Notes: generated by a model from the sequence alone, not told the origin. Shown: positions 48,790 to 61,589, counted from the first letter of the stretch. The stretch is DNA of 64,000 nucleotides from Margaritispora aquatica (GCA_007644065.1 VJWN01000021.1:76271-140270), one strand, 5' to 3'. Program-made: numbers and translations.

Positions 48790-49450
48790 CGTGGATGTAC
48801 GGCCTTTTCAACGCTATAGTGAAAATCCGTGACCTGAACATGATTGCGATCTTTGTTGTTGCCAGCTGCGACTTCAGCAACCGCCAGTGTTGCATTGACT
48901 TGAGAAGGCTCAGGTTCGAATGACTATCTTCAAGCTTGTCGATCCAAGAGGAGACTGAACGAGCTTCGTGGGACCTGCTAAAGCAAAGCTAGAAGGCTGC
49001 CATACCATCGCCTCCTGTATGCACTCTCGTTTCTTCAATTCCATGATCACCATAAAAGCCTAGCGTAAACATCTCAAATTGTTCCATGATGACGTGGTGG
49101 GCATTGAGGAAACTGAGAAAGGTATCTAAGTTGCCCGCGGCCAAACACCTCTCTGTGAAAGACATCGATCTCTTCACATAATTATGAAATGTGATATCTA
49201 TTAGCTCTACGAGATTTTCTTGAAGGTGTCACAATGCGTCTTGTGGTGTTGTTTGATGGGCAAGTGAGGCTTCGCGATGAAGACGATCGAGCTGACGATT
49301 GTGCCAGTCTTTCCCTGGATTTACCCAAAAGGTGACCATCATCTGAGAATTGTAGCAGAAAAGGTGCCTCTCGAAACGCTCATGGAGTGAATTTGGTGGA
49401 AGATACGGTAAGGCGTCAATAAGTAAACATAGAGGACGCCCACCACTGGT
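48790..49450 (-). pseudogene. eroded coding region, unrecognised
   Basis: On the minus strand from about 49,445 an open frame reads CTSGGRPLCLLIDALPYL, LHERFERHLFCYNSQMMV and FWVNPGKDWHNRQLDRLHRE. It then meets a single TGA (about 49,231) and continues in the same frame through HLQENLVELIDI, VKRSMSFTERCLAAGNL and FLNAHHVIMEQFEMF to about 48,989. A second protein-like stretch (SSWIDKLEDSHSNLSLLK) follows in another frame to a stop near 48,790. No ATG or splice set could be closed. The most economical view is a gene with one nonsense change and unclear splicing, possibly extending to 48,010. Confidence 0.4.
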
Positions 49451-50421
49451 GCAGTTTAAATTGATCCAACGCCCTTACATCTCCCTCCACTTCCTTCAGC
49501 TAAACAGATATTGATACCGGGAAGATCCGTTTTCGAATCCTGGCACTCTCTAGTTTTGAGCAGAGCAACGGTATAGCTTATCCATGTTGTAGCCGCAATT
49601 ATATGACAAGGCTTTTTTTGTTACCATGTTGAATCCTCGGAATTTACGAAGGTTTGTTAATAAAAAGTCTTGGGCCATTAGTTTACTAGCTATGGGATCT
49701 ATTAGACATAAGGACCTAGCTGTTGATAGTACTATTGATATTGAGTTGTGTGCGTGACGGATAGGTTTGTAGTTTAGGGATATATGGAGAACTCCCTTCG
49801 TCGCTTAACCAAGGGGCAATCGAGTGCCAAGACCATCGACAAGCAAACCGCCGGAGTTCAACAGCTGCTTCATCAAGATCTATCATTCTAAAAATCTCTT
49901 TTTATCATAAAGACTAATCAGTAATCATTTATTGCGCCTGCTAAGATATTATTTGTATGGAAAGCTCAAGGAGGAAAACCCACACTAAGGTTCTGTCGAG
50001 GACTTCAACGAGGTTGCTGAAAACTTTGCATTCAAGTCATATAGTATCATACTCTGGACTACTTAGTCCTGAGACTCGCGATTGAAATTATTCTGTGGTT
50101 GTAAGAGGTGAGACTCGTGTTCGTGACATTCTTGAATGTTGACATATTTGGTGCTGAACAGTAACCTCTCCTGAAAGTAGCTGCTGTTCAAAGTATCCAA
50201 GCAATTGATCATTGGGACATAGTATATTTTGTTGAGAACTAAAGAGCTCTACTAGCCAGTTGTTTAGTCCTTCAAATTATCGGTCTGACTGGAGGCAACT
50301 AAATCACGAGACGACGACAGAAGAAGCCAGAATGCTCAAGAAGCAAAGTAGAGAGGAGATACGTCACTTCATTATTTTCACTCTCATCATAATATGAAAG
50401 ACCGTAATGAAATCTCAAAGA
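49451..50421. other. AT-rich intergenic DNA
   Basis: No gene accepted. It may include the missing 5' end of the eroded gene and the 3' end of riboflavin synthase. A tRNA B-box-like string near 49,530 lacks a matching A box and cloverleaf. Confidence 0.35.
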
Positions 50422-51161
50422 TCATGATTTTGAAGCGAGTTTGGCCTCCACGATCCGCTCGACCATCTTTTGCAAAATCGCTGGTTCGCCACTGCTACCG
50501 CTTGAAAAGTATCCCTCAACAGCCTTCTCCACATACTTGCCAATTTGATCCACCTCGACGTTGACCTCGTCTCCGGGTCTCTTGCTTGCGGTGACAACCT
50601 TTTCTTGAGTATAGGCAATCAGCATAACCTCCCACCATGCCTCCTTGTCATCGACTTTGGTGACTGTCAAGCTTGCTCCGTCTAAAGTGACATAACCCTT
50701 CTCGACGATATATCGTAACACAGCTTTGTCTCTTGGTTGGAATCTGAAAGTCAGAGCGTTTCCATCTGGCTCAATTTTGAGGATAGTCGCCACGGTATCG
50801 ACATGTCCTTGTACGAAATGCCCTCCCATCCGTGTTGTTGCAGACACGGCACGCTCGAGATTGACATTGCTATTGTGCTTCAAGGAACCCAGGTTTGTTC
50901 TTCGCAGAGTTTCAGGCGCGACGCCAACCTTGAAAGATGACTTATCGAACCATGTTACGGTCAGGCAGGTGCCATTGACGCTGATGCTGTCGCCGAGATG
51001 ACAATCGTCCAGAATTTCGGAAGCATTGGAGATGGTCAGATTGGTGCCCCCATCTTCGGATTGAGGATTGAGTTCGGAGACAACTGAGAGGAAAATTAGA
51101 GGAGTCAACTCATGATGGTCGAGGACATACCTCCAATGATCTCTACTATTCCGGTAAACAT
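50422..51161 (-). CDS. RIB5: riboflavin synthase (alpha chain)
   Basis: Catalyses the dismutation of two 6,7-dimethyl-8-ribityllumazines to riboflavin, the last step of riboflavin synthesis. The start MFTGIVEIIG is on a 31-base first exon (51161-51131). A 47-base intron (51084-51130) joins it to the second exon and gives 230 residues, the standard size. Two tandem lumazine-binding domains are visible: the first with SISVNGTCLTV and GGHFVQGHVD, the second with YVTLDGASLTV and IAYTQEKVV. Assignment is firm. It shows no obvious clustering with other riboflavin genes here. Confidence 0.96.
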
Positions 51162-52380
51162 TTTCTGGTGACTGTTGTTGGGATGGAAGATGATCGAGAA
51201 TATCGAATAATCTAAGTACCTGGTAGATTACCCCTCCGCATTAAAGTTTTCCCGATCCATGGTAAGATGGAGAAGCGACGACATCCTCACATCTCCGGAA
51301 GCTCAACTTCTAAAACCTTGTAATTATTGACTTCCTCAGACATACACTTCTACGATATAGCCATGAGTGTTAGAGAAATGCAAGTGCATTCTACAATTTG
51401 ACAGTAATTGGAGGGCCAGCAATGTTAGCATGAATTGATCTTTCTTTCTCCTTGCAAATTATCATCGTCGTCATCACTACATCATGCCAATTTTTCTTAT
51501 CTTTCTTTTAGTGTCTGTTGATATTCAGATGTGGTAATATATGTATTTTCAAGGTTTTTTTTGGCAATTTATCAACATTGATAGACACAGTTAGCGACAC
51601 CAATTTAACAGCTACTCTCAAGGAAACTCGTTATAAGGTACTTTCTTGTTTGAAAACTAGTATTTTGCACATGAATCTCAGTTCTTCCCATATTATGGTG
51701 GTTGTGTGAAACATCTTTGAGATGGATGGTATGGCGAAGGATTGTTTCCTCTACATTGAGCAGGCTCCGATGTAAACTATAGTGCACTCCCCTTTACCCT
51801 TTCCTGCTTCTGAGCCTTCCTTCAAGCCGAACATTATAATGCAAATTTCAAGTTCTTGTAGCTGCGCTTCCAATCATAAGTTCAATTCGAGTATGTCTGT
51901 ATGGGCAAAATGATGGTTCCCCGCATTCTCGTCAGGGAACCAGAACAGGCAAAACGTGAATGGAGAAAGCCATCATGAAGTATTCTTTTTCACTTCTGCC
52001 TCAGCTGAAGTCATGAATTCTCTCAATATTGTGTCTGATGATATGGAAGCCCTTGTCAATATCAATGCTGCCTCCAATAGCCCGCAGCCCCCTGATTTCG
52101 ATTGTTTGGTAGCGAGAAATACTAAATCAGCCGTCGGCTAATCTCAACACTTCCTCCTCACTACCGAACATCCTGCAGCCTCAATGCCTCCGAAAACCCT
52201 GTTGCAGCAAGTTCCCCGGATTTTGAGGTGCCGAATCTCTGTTCCTGTCAAGGAAGCGGGAGTGCTGAAAATGATGCACTTTTGCTTTTGCTTCTCCTAT
52301 TACCCATCTGTAAATGTATAAGTAAAGCCTTGCCCTACCTCTGAATGAAACAAAATCAACCCAACAACTACAATCTCAAA
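51162..52380. promoter_or_regulatory. divergent upstream region of riboflavin synthase and GH11 xylanase
   Basis: About 1.2 kb. The last part is the xylanase promoter, ending in AACAACTACAATCTCAAA before the ATG. Small ORFs here (for example 51956-52141) are not convincing. Xylanase regulator or CreA sites were not assigned with confidence. Confidence 0.4.
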
Positions 52381-53340
<960 letters not shown>

Positions 53341-53578
53341 TGGCTCTCGCTCTTGATTGTCATGCACTTCTCTGTTGAGAACATGCAACTGCAATTGATG
53401 GCCAAAAGTCAGAGTTCACAGAGTCGGTCGAGTATGGCAAAAGTATGGAAGACGTTGTACATATGTTTAAGTGGTTTCGTGGTGTCTAGATTTACATAAG
53501 AAGTTGCATTTATAAGGATCAAGAAAAACATGCACTTCACACTTTCGTCCCTATAAATCTAGCTCTCTCTGAATATTC
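53341..53578. other. 3' region of the xylanase
   Basis: Convergent spacer; no gene is seen. Confidence 0.35.
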
Positions 53579-54330
53579 TTATTTGGCTGTTACACTCCAA
53601 GCCTCAACATCAAGCGAAAAGCTTTGTATGATTTCTTTCAGAAATCGATGCGCTTCCTCACCTTTCACCTCGCAAGCTCCTGCATCCATGTATTTTACTA
53701 GAGTACTCACCCAGTGAGCCAAATCTACCAACTCTGAATCTAGCAAAGATAATGGTTCGGTTATTTCTTATGTCGTAGGGCTATATCTCGCCTCTGAGAG
53801 TAGCACTCAATTGTTGTGTATTGACTTGAGAAATCGACAATTGGATATTTAAATTTTGAATGAGAGAATGCCGCACTAACGACAATCAAAGGTATAACCT
53901 TTGATCAAACAACGACGATCTTGTGGCAATTATTTTAAACATCTCCAAGGCATGCCCCAGTGTTACGCAGCCAAATCTCCCATTCGGCCTTCAAACGAGA
54001 GGCACAATACTTGGCGGCCATCATCGTCAGTAAGCAGAATGCACCACCATGTCAAAACTGATCATTCTATTAGCACATAAAATTGTCCTAAAGTAGTAAT
54101 TTCCATACAGGCCAACGGTATTCGCCGACGACGTGGGTAGGAAACACAAACATGCTCTCAGATCACACCATTTCGAAATTCCTATTCCCAAACCGGCAGT
54201 CCCTTGCGGTGCGATGTGCAACAGACAAACATGTCCATCTCGAAGCGGTGGCAGCTGAAAATCACGCATTCTTCGCTTTGGGTCATCTCTTTGGTAATTG
54301 CCCGTCGAAATGAATTGAGGAAACAAATCT
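53579..54330 (-). pseudogene. fragmentary coding region, unrecognised
   Basis: Three protein-like pieces lie in a row on the minus strand. The 54326-54027 ORF includes DFQLPPLRDGHVCLLHIAP. A second piece around 54,040-53,940 reads AAKYCASRLKAEWEIWLRNT and ends DV-stop. A third around 53,765-53,579 reads EPLSLLDSELVDLAHWVSTL and RFLKEIIQSFSLDVEAWSV. None of the joins closed cleanly and there is no convincing start. It is either a multi-exon gene that I could not splice or gene debris. No family is recognised. Confidence 0.35.
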
Positions 54331-54750
54331 CCTAAGACTACTTGGCCTGTTAGGATTAAGTGGAGTTATCAAACCTGGAAGTTGAGTTCATATCACGTGA
54401 TCAAAGTAGTTGATCAATGCTGGTGACAGCTTTAAGAAGACAGCATATTTATGCGATGAAAAGACGCAATCTAGAATACATTTCCATGATGTGCCATATG
54501 TTGCCACACGAAATGATTTTTCAAAACAATAAGAAATCGATACCAGCACTTGCGGTCTTGGCATTCAATGACGTAGCTGAGATTGAATTTGTTTCGAAAC
54601 ATTGAGGCTGGTCTGCAAGTACAAATGGCGATGCAACAAGGATGTTCAGTGAAAGGAGGCACACTGCTTGAAAGGCTAGCTGGAAACGCTTTACGAGTAT
54701 TAAAGATTATGATTAAGGTGTTGCGTATATTTATTCCTATGCCTGGTATT
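54331..54750. other. intergenic, no gene seen
   Basis: AT-rich spacer between the fragmentary region and the end of the PER1 gene. Confidence 0.35.
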
Positions 54751-55880
54751 TTATGCCTTCAGTCGTTCGCCTGCGATGTCGTCCTGTGCATCTCTCAGAA
54801 GAAAGCTGTCCCATTTAGCTGATATTCACTGAACAAAGAAGGAAGTGCTTACTTGTACCATATCATCGTAGGCACCACCGTCCCTAAATGCCATAGACTA
54901 TGGGCATCAAGGCATCCCCACCACGGTGGGAAATCCAGAAGCTCGAAACTCATGGCTAGTAGTATCCATGCAACCACAAAACCTGGCCACATAGCCCAGA
55001 ATCTTCCTGATCGCATGTACCTCTGAAAGCTGAAGACGCTCCAAATCATGTTCTGCACAACACCAACAACCACGTTGGCTGCCATATTGTAACCATAATC
55101 CCACTTATACCATTTCAGGTATGTGACGTGTGCTACAAACATGACGCAGCACAACACGGTCCAAAATCGTAAAAGGCTTTTTGTCTTCGCCCCTCCTCTG
55201 TCTAGCCGGAATACACGGATAGGGGTATAGTAGAAGCCGTAGAGGACACTTGCTCCAGCTGCAAAATAGTCCATTTGTTCCGTGACTGGAAAGTCTCTGA
55301 CGTGAAATATCATGCTGAAAGCCCAGGATGCCATACCAAAGTATGCAAACATCACATAGTATTTGCGCATAGAATATGATACCGGGATGGATGAGGTGAC
55401 TTTCGTAAGTCCGTTTTGGTGCGCAAGCATGTTGAGGAGAGAGAAGAAGACGCTAAAAGGTTCCTGCATTCCTAGGAAGCGATAGAATGGCCATTTGCCA
55501 TGAAATTGTACAATGGGCTCAGACGCTGCAACCCGCTGGTCGGTGATAATATGTTGACAAGCATAGTCGCATTCGGTAGGACAGTCCCAAAGGAGTATTC
55601 GATGAAGAAGTGCTGTTCCTATTAGCTAGTCCAAGAGAAATATAATGCAGACGAACGAATTGTTGTCGCTTTCAATTCATCGGCGCAGTTCTCCTGGTGG
55701 CAGACCTGAAGCAATATTAGAAACGTGTTTACATTGATTGATGACAGAGAGGGGTGTCCTTACCTCAACACAATGCTGAAATTCTGGCAGACGATCGCCA
55801 TAGCTGGCATAAACACTCGATGTTAGTGTTGAGAGAAGAAGAAGCTGCAAAGGTAAACGGGTCAATTGTCTCAAAATCAT
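54751..55880 (-). CDS. PER1: PER1-like GPI-anchor lipid remodelling protein
   Basis: An ER membrane hydrolase (PGAP3/Per1, CREST superfamily) that removes the sn-2 fatty acid from GPI anchors. Four exons close in frame: 55880-55764, 55705-55657, 55618-54853 and 54805-54751, giving 328 residues. After a signal peptide (LLLLSTLTSSVYA) the luminal part has conserved cysteines: FQHCVEVCHQENC and LLWDCPTECDYACQ. HGKWPFYRFLGMQEP introduces the membrane domain, with several hydrophobic helices and the conserved SLWHLGTVVP. The C-terminus DAQDDIAGERLKA, typical of the family, appears only after splicing a 47-base intron (54806-54852). The second intron is only 38 bases (GTTCGT donor) and is the least certain. 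Confidence 0.93.
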
Positions 55881-56433
55881 GTTGATGTGTACGACAGAAA
55901 TAATATATTTTGAAGATGTTCGGACTTGAACTCAACCCTCGGCCCACTAGCGCCAAACTGGAGTTAAGCATAAACCGAGCAGCAACAACAGACGTCAGCG
56001 AACATTCACCCCAATGCTTTCAATTATGTGTCAGAAGTCTCCTCTGCAATATCTACTTCTCACTCTCGGAATACTGCAGATGATTTCTAAAATCTAGAGG
56101 TTTCTAGTCTCAATCTTTGCCATTTGGACAGATTCAGTCTCGTACTTACTGCCATGTTGCCGTGTTTTGTACTGGCTTGGACTTACTAAAGCCATATACC
56201 TTCTATCAATAAAGGCTTATTTGCAAACCTTGATTCATTGCTTCATTGCTTCATTGCTTCATTGCTCCATTTCCTTCGCGTTGTTCTCTCACAGATTGTA
56301 TATACGAGGCGGCGCATTACCCTGCGTACCAGTTCTATGTGGCTGCGGCTGAGCTGCTGAAGATAGCCCCTCCATACCATTCCAAGCGTGGGATGTATAC
56401 AGTGGAACGTGGCTTTGTTTATCTCATACGGAA
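55881..56433. promoter_or_regulatory. divergent upstream region of PER1 and the STAND-type gene
   Basis: About 550 bases. It has a short CTTCATTG repeat near 56,238-56,270. No gene is seen. Confidence 0.4.
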
Positions 56434-57824
56434 ATGGATCCTTTGTCAATTGCCAGTAGCTGCATTGCTCTGATTGGAGCTATCACAAAGACATCAGTCT
56501 TGGTGACAACGTTCGTCCGCGATGTTCGATCTGCTAGAAGTGACCTCGATGCAGTGTCAAGAGAGCTACATTCACTCAAGAATTTACTGGAGCTCCTTGC
56601 AGATGATGCCGCGGAAACAAGCGCGTACAAATTTCCGGAAAGTCTTGGGAAACAAGTTGCTGGCATCGTTGCGAACTGCTCTGGCGTTATTGTTGATATC
56701 GAGGCGACGTTGAAGAAGCATGAGGGAACTGGGCTGAAGAAGTCGGCGCAATGGGTTATCTCAGGACAAAGCGACATGGCGAAGCTAAGATCGAGTCTGG
56801 AAGCTCATAAGTCAGCTCTGGAGATTGCGCTGGATATGGTCACACTGTAGGAGAAATCCTCTTTTTAGACGTCATAAGCTAACATTTACATCTCAGGACA
56901 CTAGCTATGGAAATAAAGAGCGATACACAAGCTATCCGCAATGATACCACTGAAATCAAAGAGACGATGAAGGAGGATACAGCTCTGATTCTGGCTGAAA
57001 TTGCTCGGCTGCAGAAGCATTTGCCACAAAAGGAGGCTGATTCATCAGACTTTATGCTACAAAGATACCTAGACAACTTAACGAACTATGCGGAAAGTGT
57101 GTGTGATACTTTCGCAGACGATGCCGATACCGCGGTTGATCTAACACTGCCCAATGAAGCAAGCACTTCATCGTACTCTACCTCGCCGAGGGCTTCTCCC
57201 CTGGAACCTAAACAGACGGCTACTGAAATAACTGTATTTGATAATACTCCGGATGCTGAGTTCATACAAGAACCTCTTTTTATGTCCACCAAACGCAGGT
57301 TTGATTTGCCACCGGAAAGAAGCCAAGAAATAGAAGACTACAGAGGCGCGATTGACGATGATGAGCTGCAAGCGATTCCTAAAAGCTATTCAACAAAATA
57401 TAACGATAGACCAGTTTTAGCAGAGCGAGGCGACTTTGGTTATATCCATGACACGCAGCCTGCATTCATCCAGAACCCGATCAGGAGCCTAGATGGGCCT
57501 GTCAATGTACAAGCTCCATTGCCGCGGAGCAAGCTCACAAGACCAGAATGGATAACAGCACAAGCTATCCCGGGTGTTCAAATGCTAAAGCCATTGTCAT
57601 CACAGCGAGCGGACCGCATGCTCCCCCTCGATATCGAAGCTCTCAGAGTAGCAGATTTGCAGCGTCAGAAATGGCCTTTGGATGACCAACATGGCGTCAA
57701 ACGGAAGCCACTACCTCAGAGATTCGGTGGACATAATCCTGATGAACATTCGAGAACGAACGGCCCCAAGACATTTGACGAACTGGGTATTCCACGTCCA
57801 AAGAACCAAGAAGATTGTGTATGA
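56434..57824 (+). CDS. STAND-type fungal N-terminal domain protein without NTPase
   Basis: The N-terminus MDPLSIASSCIALIGAIT opens a helical domain common at the start of fungal STAND/NLR-like proteins (HeLo-like or fungal N-terminal domain). Such domains act in signalling or membrane-targeting cell death. The helical region is followed by a coiled coil (IKSDTQAIRNDTTEIKETM) and then about 270 disordered residues. There is no NACHT or NB-ARC P-loop and no repeat domain. One intron (56847-56896; GTAGGA donor, CTCAG acceptor) closes the frame as MVTL-TLAMEIK. The total is about 446 residues. It may be a stand-alone effector or adaptor, or an NLR that lost its C-terminal part; the stop at 57822 is in ordinary sequence. 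Confidence in the domain is good, function is inferred. Confidence 0.78.
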
Positions 57825-59154
57825 CATGTCTAGTTTCTAACAATTAATCCTGCTAATATATTCCAGATTGTTATGTAAACGCAGTTCTGACAACGATCAT
57901 GATGAATACTGTAGAAAAGATACAATAATCCAACATCTTTTACTGCAGGAGATGCCTCCGGTATCTGTGTCTCAAATACCAATGAGCTGTCCTTGCTATG
58001 CGTAATCAGCCCTGTGACCATCGTGCAGCAATGAGCTACTATCGGTATTAGAATCGCTGGGCATTGTGCAGACAAAAGCAGTATCGAACTCAAATAGTTC
58101 TTTTTGTCCCAACAGCACACGCATCAAGTGCGGGAGATGGCTCGAGCTGCTTCCCTTAAGATCTCGGTGGTGCTTCGAGTGACTTAAAGACACAATTGGC
58201 ACTCAGAAGACGCTTCAATTGATTACGTACTTTAAAGTCAAGTCATTCAACCAAGGCTACAATTACAGCAATTTCAGAACGCCCGAGGAGGTGACCTAAT
58301 CGATGTGGCAGTTACCCGAAATTGGCCGACCTTCTAGCTTCGGTCGACTACTCGGTCGAATACAATCATATCAAGCTCGAGAGGTACTTTGGGTGGATAG
58401 TAAGGAAGTTGCAAGTTTTCTATTTGTGAAAATTGTGATAATAATACATCTAGAAAGAATTGGAGGATAGCTGCGAGTCTGTATTAACCATTCGAGTCCG
58501 AGTTAATCTTTGGATTGTTTTGGATTGGATTGGACTGGAGGGATATGATAAATTGTTCTGCTTAACGTATTTTGTGTTCTACCAATAGAAGGGTTTCTAG
58601 AGAATGTGAAATAGTTGATTAGAACAAAGTGGCGTATATGCTTGCACATGTCTCAGAAGATCGCATTACTAGATGTAAGGCATTCGGAGGTATCCACGCG
58701 TGATGGGGCCCCTCATTCCAGTGTGATGAAAGAGAGCCACATTTATATGTTTTCGACAAATTTCTCCGATGTATCTCGAGCTTATACCAGTGTTCAAACA
58801 AGCTATGTTCTTGAAGCTATGCTGAACACTAATTTCCTAAGACAAAGATCTGCGATGCATTGGCACGAGGCGAATGCACAAGCAAATAGTTGGGAAGGCT
58901 GGAATTCAGATTCCATATCATAATCCCACGGATCTCTGGTCAAAAGAAAGGGGTTTCTGTGCCAGAATGTAGCTCACACCTGCGCCAACACTTATATAAT
59001 TTCGTTCCATCCTCTCGCTCACAATCTCATTCAACACATTTGCTATCCTCAGTCTACTTCAATAACATAAAGCTACTTCTATATATCAAGAGGCCATCCA
59101 CAGACCATCAATTCTTCACATTAAAGACTAAACCAAGTCCGAAATCTTACGAAA
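57825..59154. other. intergenic region, no accepted gene
   Basis: It holds the promoter of the secreted protein at 59155 in its last few hundred bases. The ORF at 58615-58923 is without recognisable features. Confidence 0.4.
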
Positions 59155-59687
59155 ATGAAGCTCTCTTTCTCAACTCTTATCTGGGCCTTCAATCTGGCAG
59201 TTGCTGTCAATGCAATCTCGGTCCCAGTCGATGTTGCAGTTGGAGGTCTTGAAATTACGACTTCTATTGATGGCACCATCGATGGAGCCAATACTCTATC
59301 CTGCGAGGGCCGTATGTATATTCACTTACCATGCCTCACCGGGAAAACTTGATTCCTTTCCTCTGTATATTTCATTTCATCTCCAGATCCCCCGCTGCCA
59401 TCACGAATCTTGTATATCTCACGTACCCTTAACCTCCCTCACTCTACGCTTGGTATATTGATTTGAATTCATTTACTCACTGACAAATTCTATCCTTCTA
59501 GAGTTTTGTGGCCTTCTCGCAAGACCGTGCTGTGCAGGGTTCACATGCGCTGGAAACCTTTTAATCAGACGCTGCACAAAGGACGTCATTTTGGTGAGTC
59601 CATACCATTCCAAACTCGGCAACTTTGCCTCCATCTGAAGGAGAATTGCATTCTGACAATTGTTATCGAATCCAGGAGGCTTCTTAA
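59155..59687 (+). CDS. small secreted cysteine-rich protein, knottin-like spacing
   Basis: Three exons close in frame (59155-59311, 59502-59593, 59676-59687), giving 86 residues. A clear signal peptide starts MKLSFSTLIWAFNLAVAVNA. The mature part has six cysteines in the order C-x4-C-x6-CC-x4-C-x8-C, which is the framework of inhibitor cystine knots. The CC pair lies in ARPCCAGFTC. The intron falls between the first and second cysteine codons, and the last exon supplies only three residues and the stop. Such proteins in plant-associated fungi are candidate effectors or protease-inhibitor-like peptides. No specific family is recognised, so the role is unknown. Confidence 0.7.
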
Positions 59688-61120
59688 GCAGACGAATTGA
59701 TCATCAACTTGTGATGCTGGAGATGAAGCTTAGTGACGGGTTAGGGACACCTCGCCGATGGTGCTATCATCACAAGCTTTCAACTAGCAAAAATGGAAAG
59801 ATAATGGAACATTACTAAATTTCTTGAGAATGAACATCGCTAGTTGTAAATTTCTTTTTGGGGATGGAAATATATAGAGGCAAAACAGGAGAGTTACTCC
59901 TTGGTCCAATACAATACCATTGAAAGTTGTACGCCTGCACTACCATGTCTGACTCTGCATACAACTGATATTCAATATAACCGGCTATGAGTGAATTATA
60001 AACCCTCAAATTTTCAGAACAAAAGATGTGATTGTTTCATGAAAATAAAATAAAGATATAAGGGTATGGATTTCAGTATCACATAGAGTTTGTATCTGGA
60101 TAGTAAAGGCGAAAATCTCGGCTAATTCTAGATCAGTTTTTCATGCAAAGTTCTACAATGCTGTTGACTCACTCAGCCACTTAGGTATACAAGCAATCAA
60201 GTTAGACGTAAAAGAATAAATATCTCTAATCACTAATACACATGGCTAACAATACTATGTACATAAATTTGGTGCCAAATTTCTAGCTACCGAGTGAGAC
60301 TTCAGCTCAGCCAGCTGTTGGACAACCATCTAAATCAGCTCGGTGGCTAGCACCATTCAAGTACTGATGAGAAGACCTTAGCCCTCTAATTCTCATGAAC
60401 AAAGTATGAAAGGTCACAATGACTTGGGGGTGCCGAAATGCACTTATTATTATAAGGTCCTTGAGCCTGTGCCCAGAATCATTAAAGACTCTTAGAGTTC
60501 TTGTGCCCTAGCACTGTACCATTTCTTCTTGTCATCTATCCAGTCTACGTGTTTGACGCACCTCAAAGCAAATTTGAATCGCTCCTCGTTTTAATGCCGT
60601 AGTACAAACACGCCTATAATATTACGCGGCTGGGCTTCTTTCTAAGCGGCCTCCCCTCCACGAGAATGATCTAAAATAAGCATATCAATTCAAACCATAC
60701 TCAAAGTAAGACATGTTGGCTATCATGTTGAGAAATGATATTCATTACGCGCGCACAGCAGATCTCATGTTCGAATCGCTGAAGTTTATATCCAATCGAT
60801 CAAGCCACAATCCAAATTTCAAGTTGAACTTGCTGTTGACCACTTCTGTGAGGCAAAGATCGATAATGCAGTGACACCAATCAACCACACGGGAGAGTCG
60901 ACGGCAAACGACATATCAAAATAAAGCCGTGATGCTAATGCTGAGAGATCCGCAATGCGCCAAAACATTCGGTATATCAAGTCACCCCATCACCCACCTG
61001 ATATCTCTTCCCACACTCTAAATCCCATCATCGTGCTCAAGCTTTCAACCAAGAGCCCTCAGTTTCACGCACCACTCATTATCACAAGTTCATCGTTCCT
61101 AAGTATATCATTAAGCGAAG
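59688..61120. other. AT-rich intergenic DNA
   Basis: About 1.4 kb without an accepted gene. The last few hundred bases probably form the promoter of the ORF at 61121. Confidence 0.4.
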
Positions 61121-61429
61121 ATGAGCCTCTCCATCTCAACCATGATTTCCGCTCTCAGCATTATCGCATTTTCCATTCCTGCTCCTCCACCAGCCGTCGA
61201 TGTGACTATCACCATTGGTTTCGGTTTGAAGCAGGCTCAAAAAACTTGTGTTAACCCTGGCAGTGCGTACCTCCCATTCCACTTTCACGCCATTATTTGG
61301 CAAAACACCACCATGCACTCCACATGGCTTTGCTCCTCTTTCACAAGCCATCCCCTCAACCTCCCCCTCTTCCCTGTCCTCCTCACCAGCATCCCGGCCA
61401 ACCCCAAACTCGTGTCCTCCCTTCGCTAA
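61121..61429 (+). CDS. short secreted-type ORF, possibly truncated paralogue
   Basis: It starts MSLSISTMISALSIIAF, a signal-peptide-like segment, followed by VDVTITIGFG and KTCVNPG. The architecture echoes the knottin-like gene at 59155 (leader, then VDV and ITI-like strands, then a Cys near the end of exon 1). A GTGCGT donor follows at about 61,264, but no downstream exon with the remaining cysteines was found before the transposon at 61,560. The unspliced ORF runs to 61429. It may be a remnant whose 3' part was lost. Confidence 0.3.
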   Translation: MSLSISTMISALSIIAFSIPAPPPAVDVTITIGFGLKQAQKTCVNPGSAYLPFHFHAIIWQNTTMHSTWLCSSFTSHPLNLPLFPVLLTSIPANPKLVSSLR

Positions 61430-61559
61430 TGCAATTGATACGCCAACTAGACCGCTGCTAAAGAGAGTTTCCTTGCTGCGAGCCCGCGAAATGCACGGCA
61501 ACTTCTAGAGGCTCGATGTGTATTGAGTCGGAGACTGAAATCTAGTTGTGTGATAGATA

Positions 61560-61589
61560 CAGTAACCGTCAACTGCTAATTAAGCGAAA
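61560..61589 (+). repeat. left terminal inverted repeat
   Basis: Starts CAGTA after the TA target and pairs imperfectly with the right end. The similarity seems to extend about 50 bases with growing mismatches. Confidence 0.8.

Noticed and set aside
48880..49560. tRNA B-box-like strings (GGTTCGAAT near 48,912; TTCGAATCC near 49,533)
   Set aside because: No matching A box, acceptor stem or anticodon arm could be drawn around either.
58615..58923. 102-codon ORF upstream of the secreted protein gene
   Set aside because: No domain, and a poor start context; likely chance.
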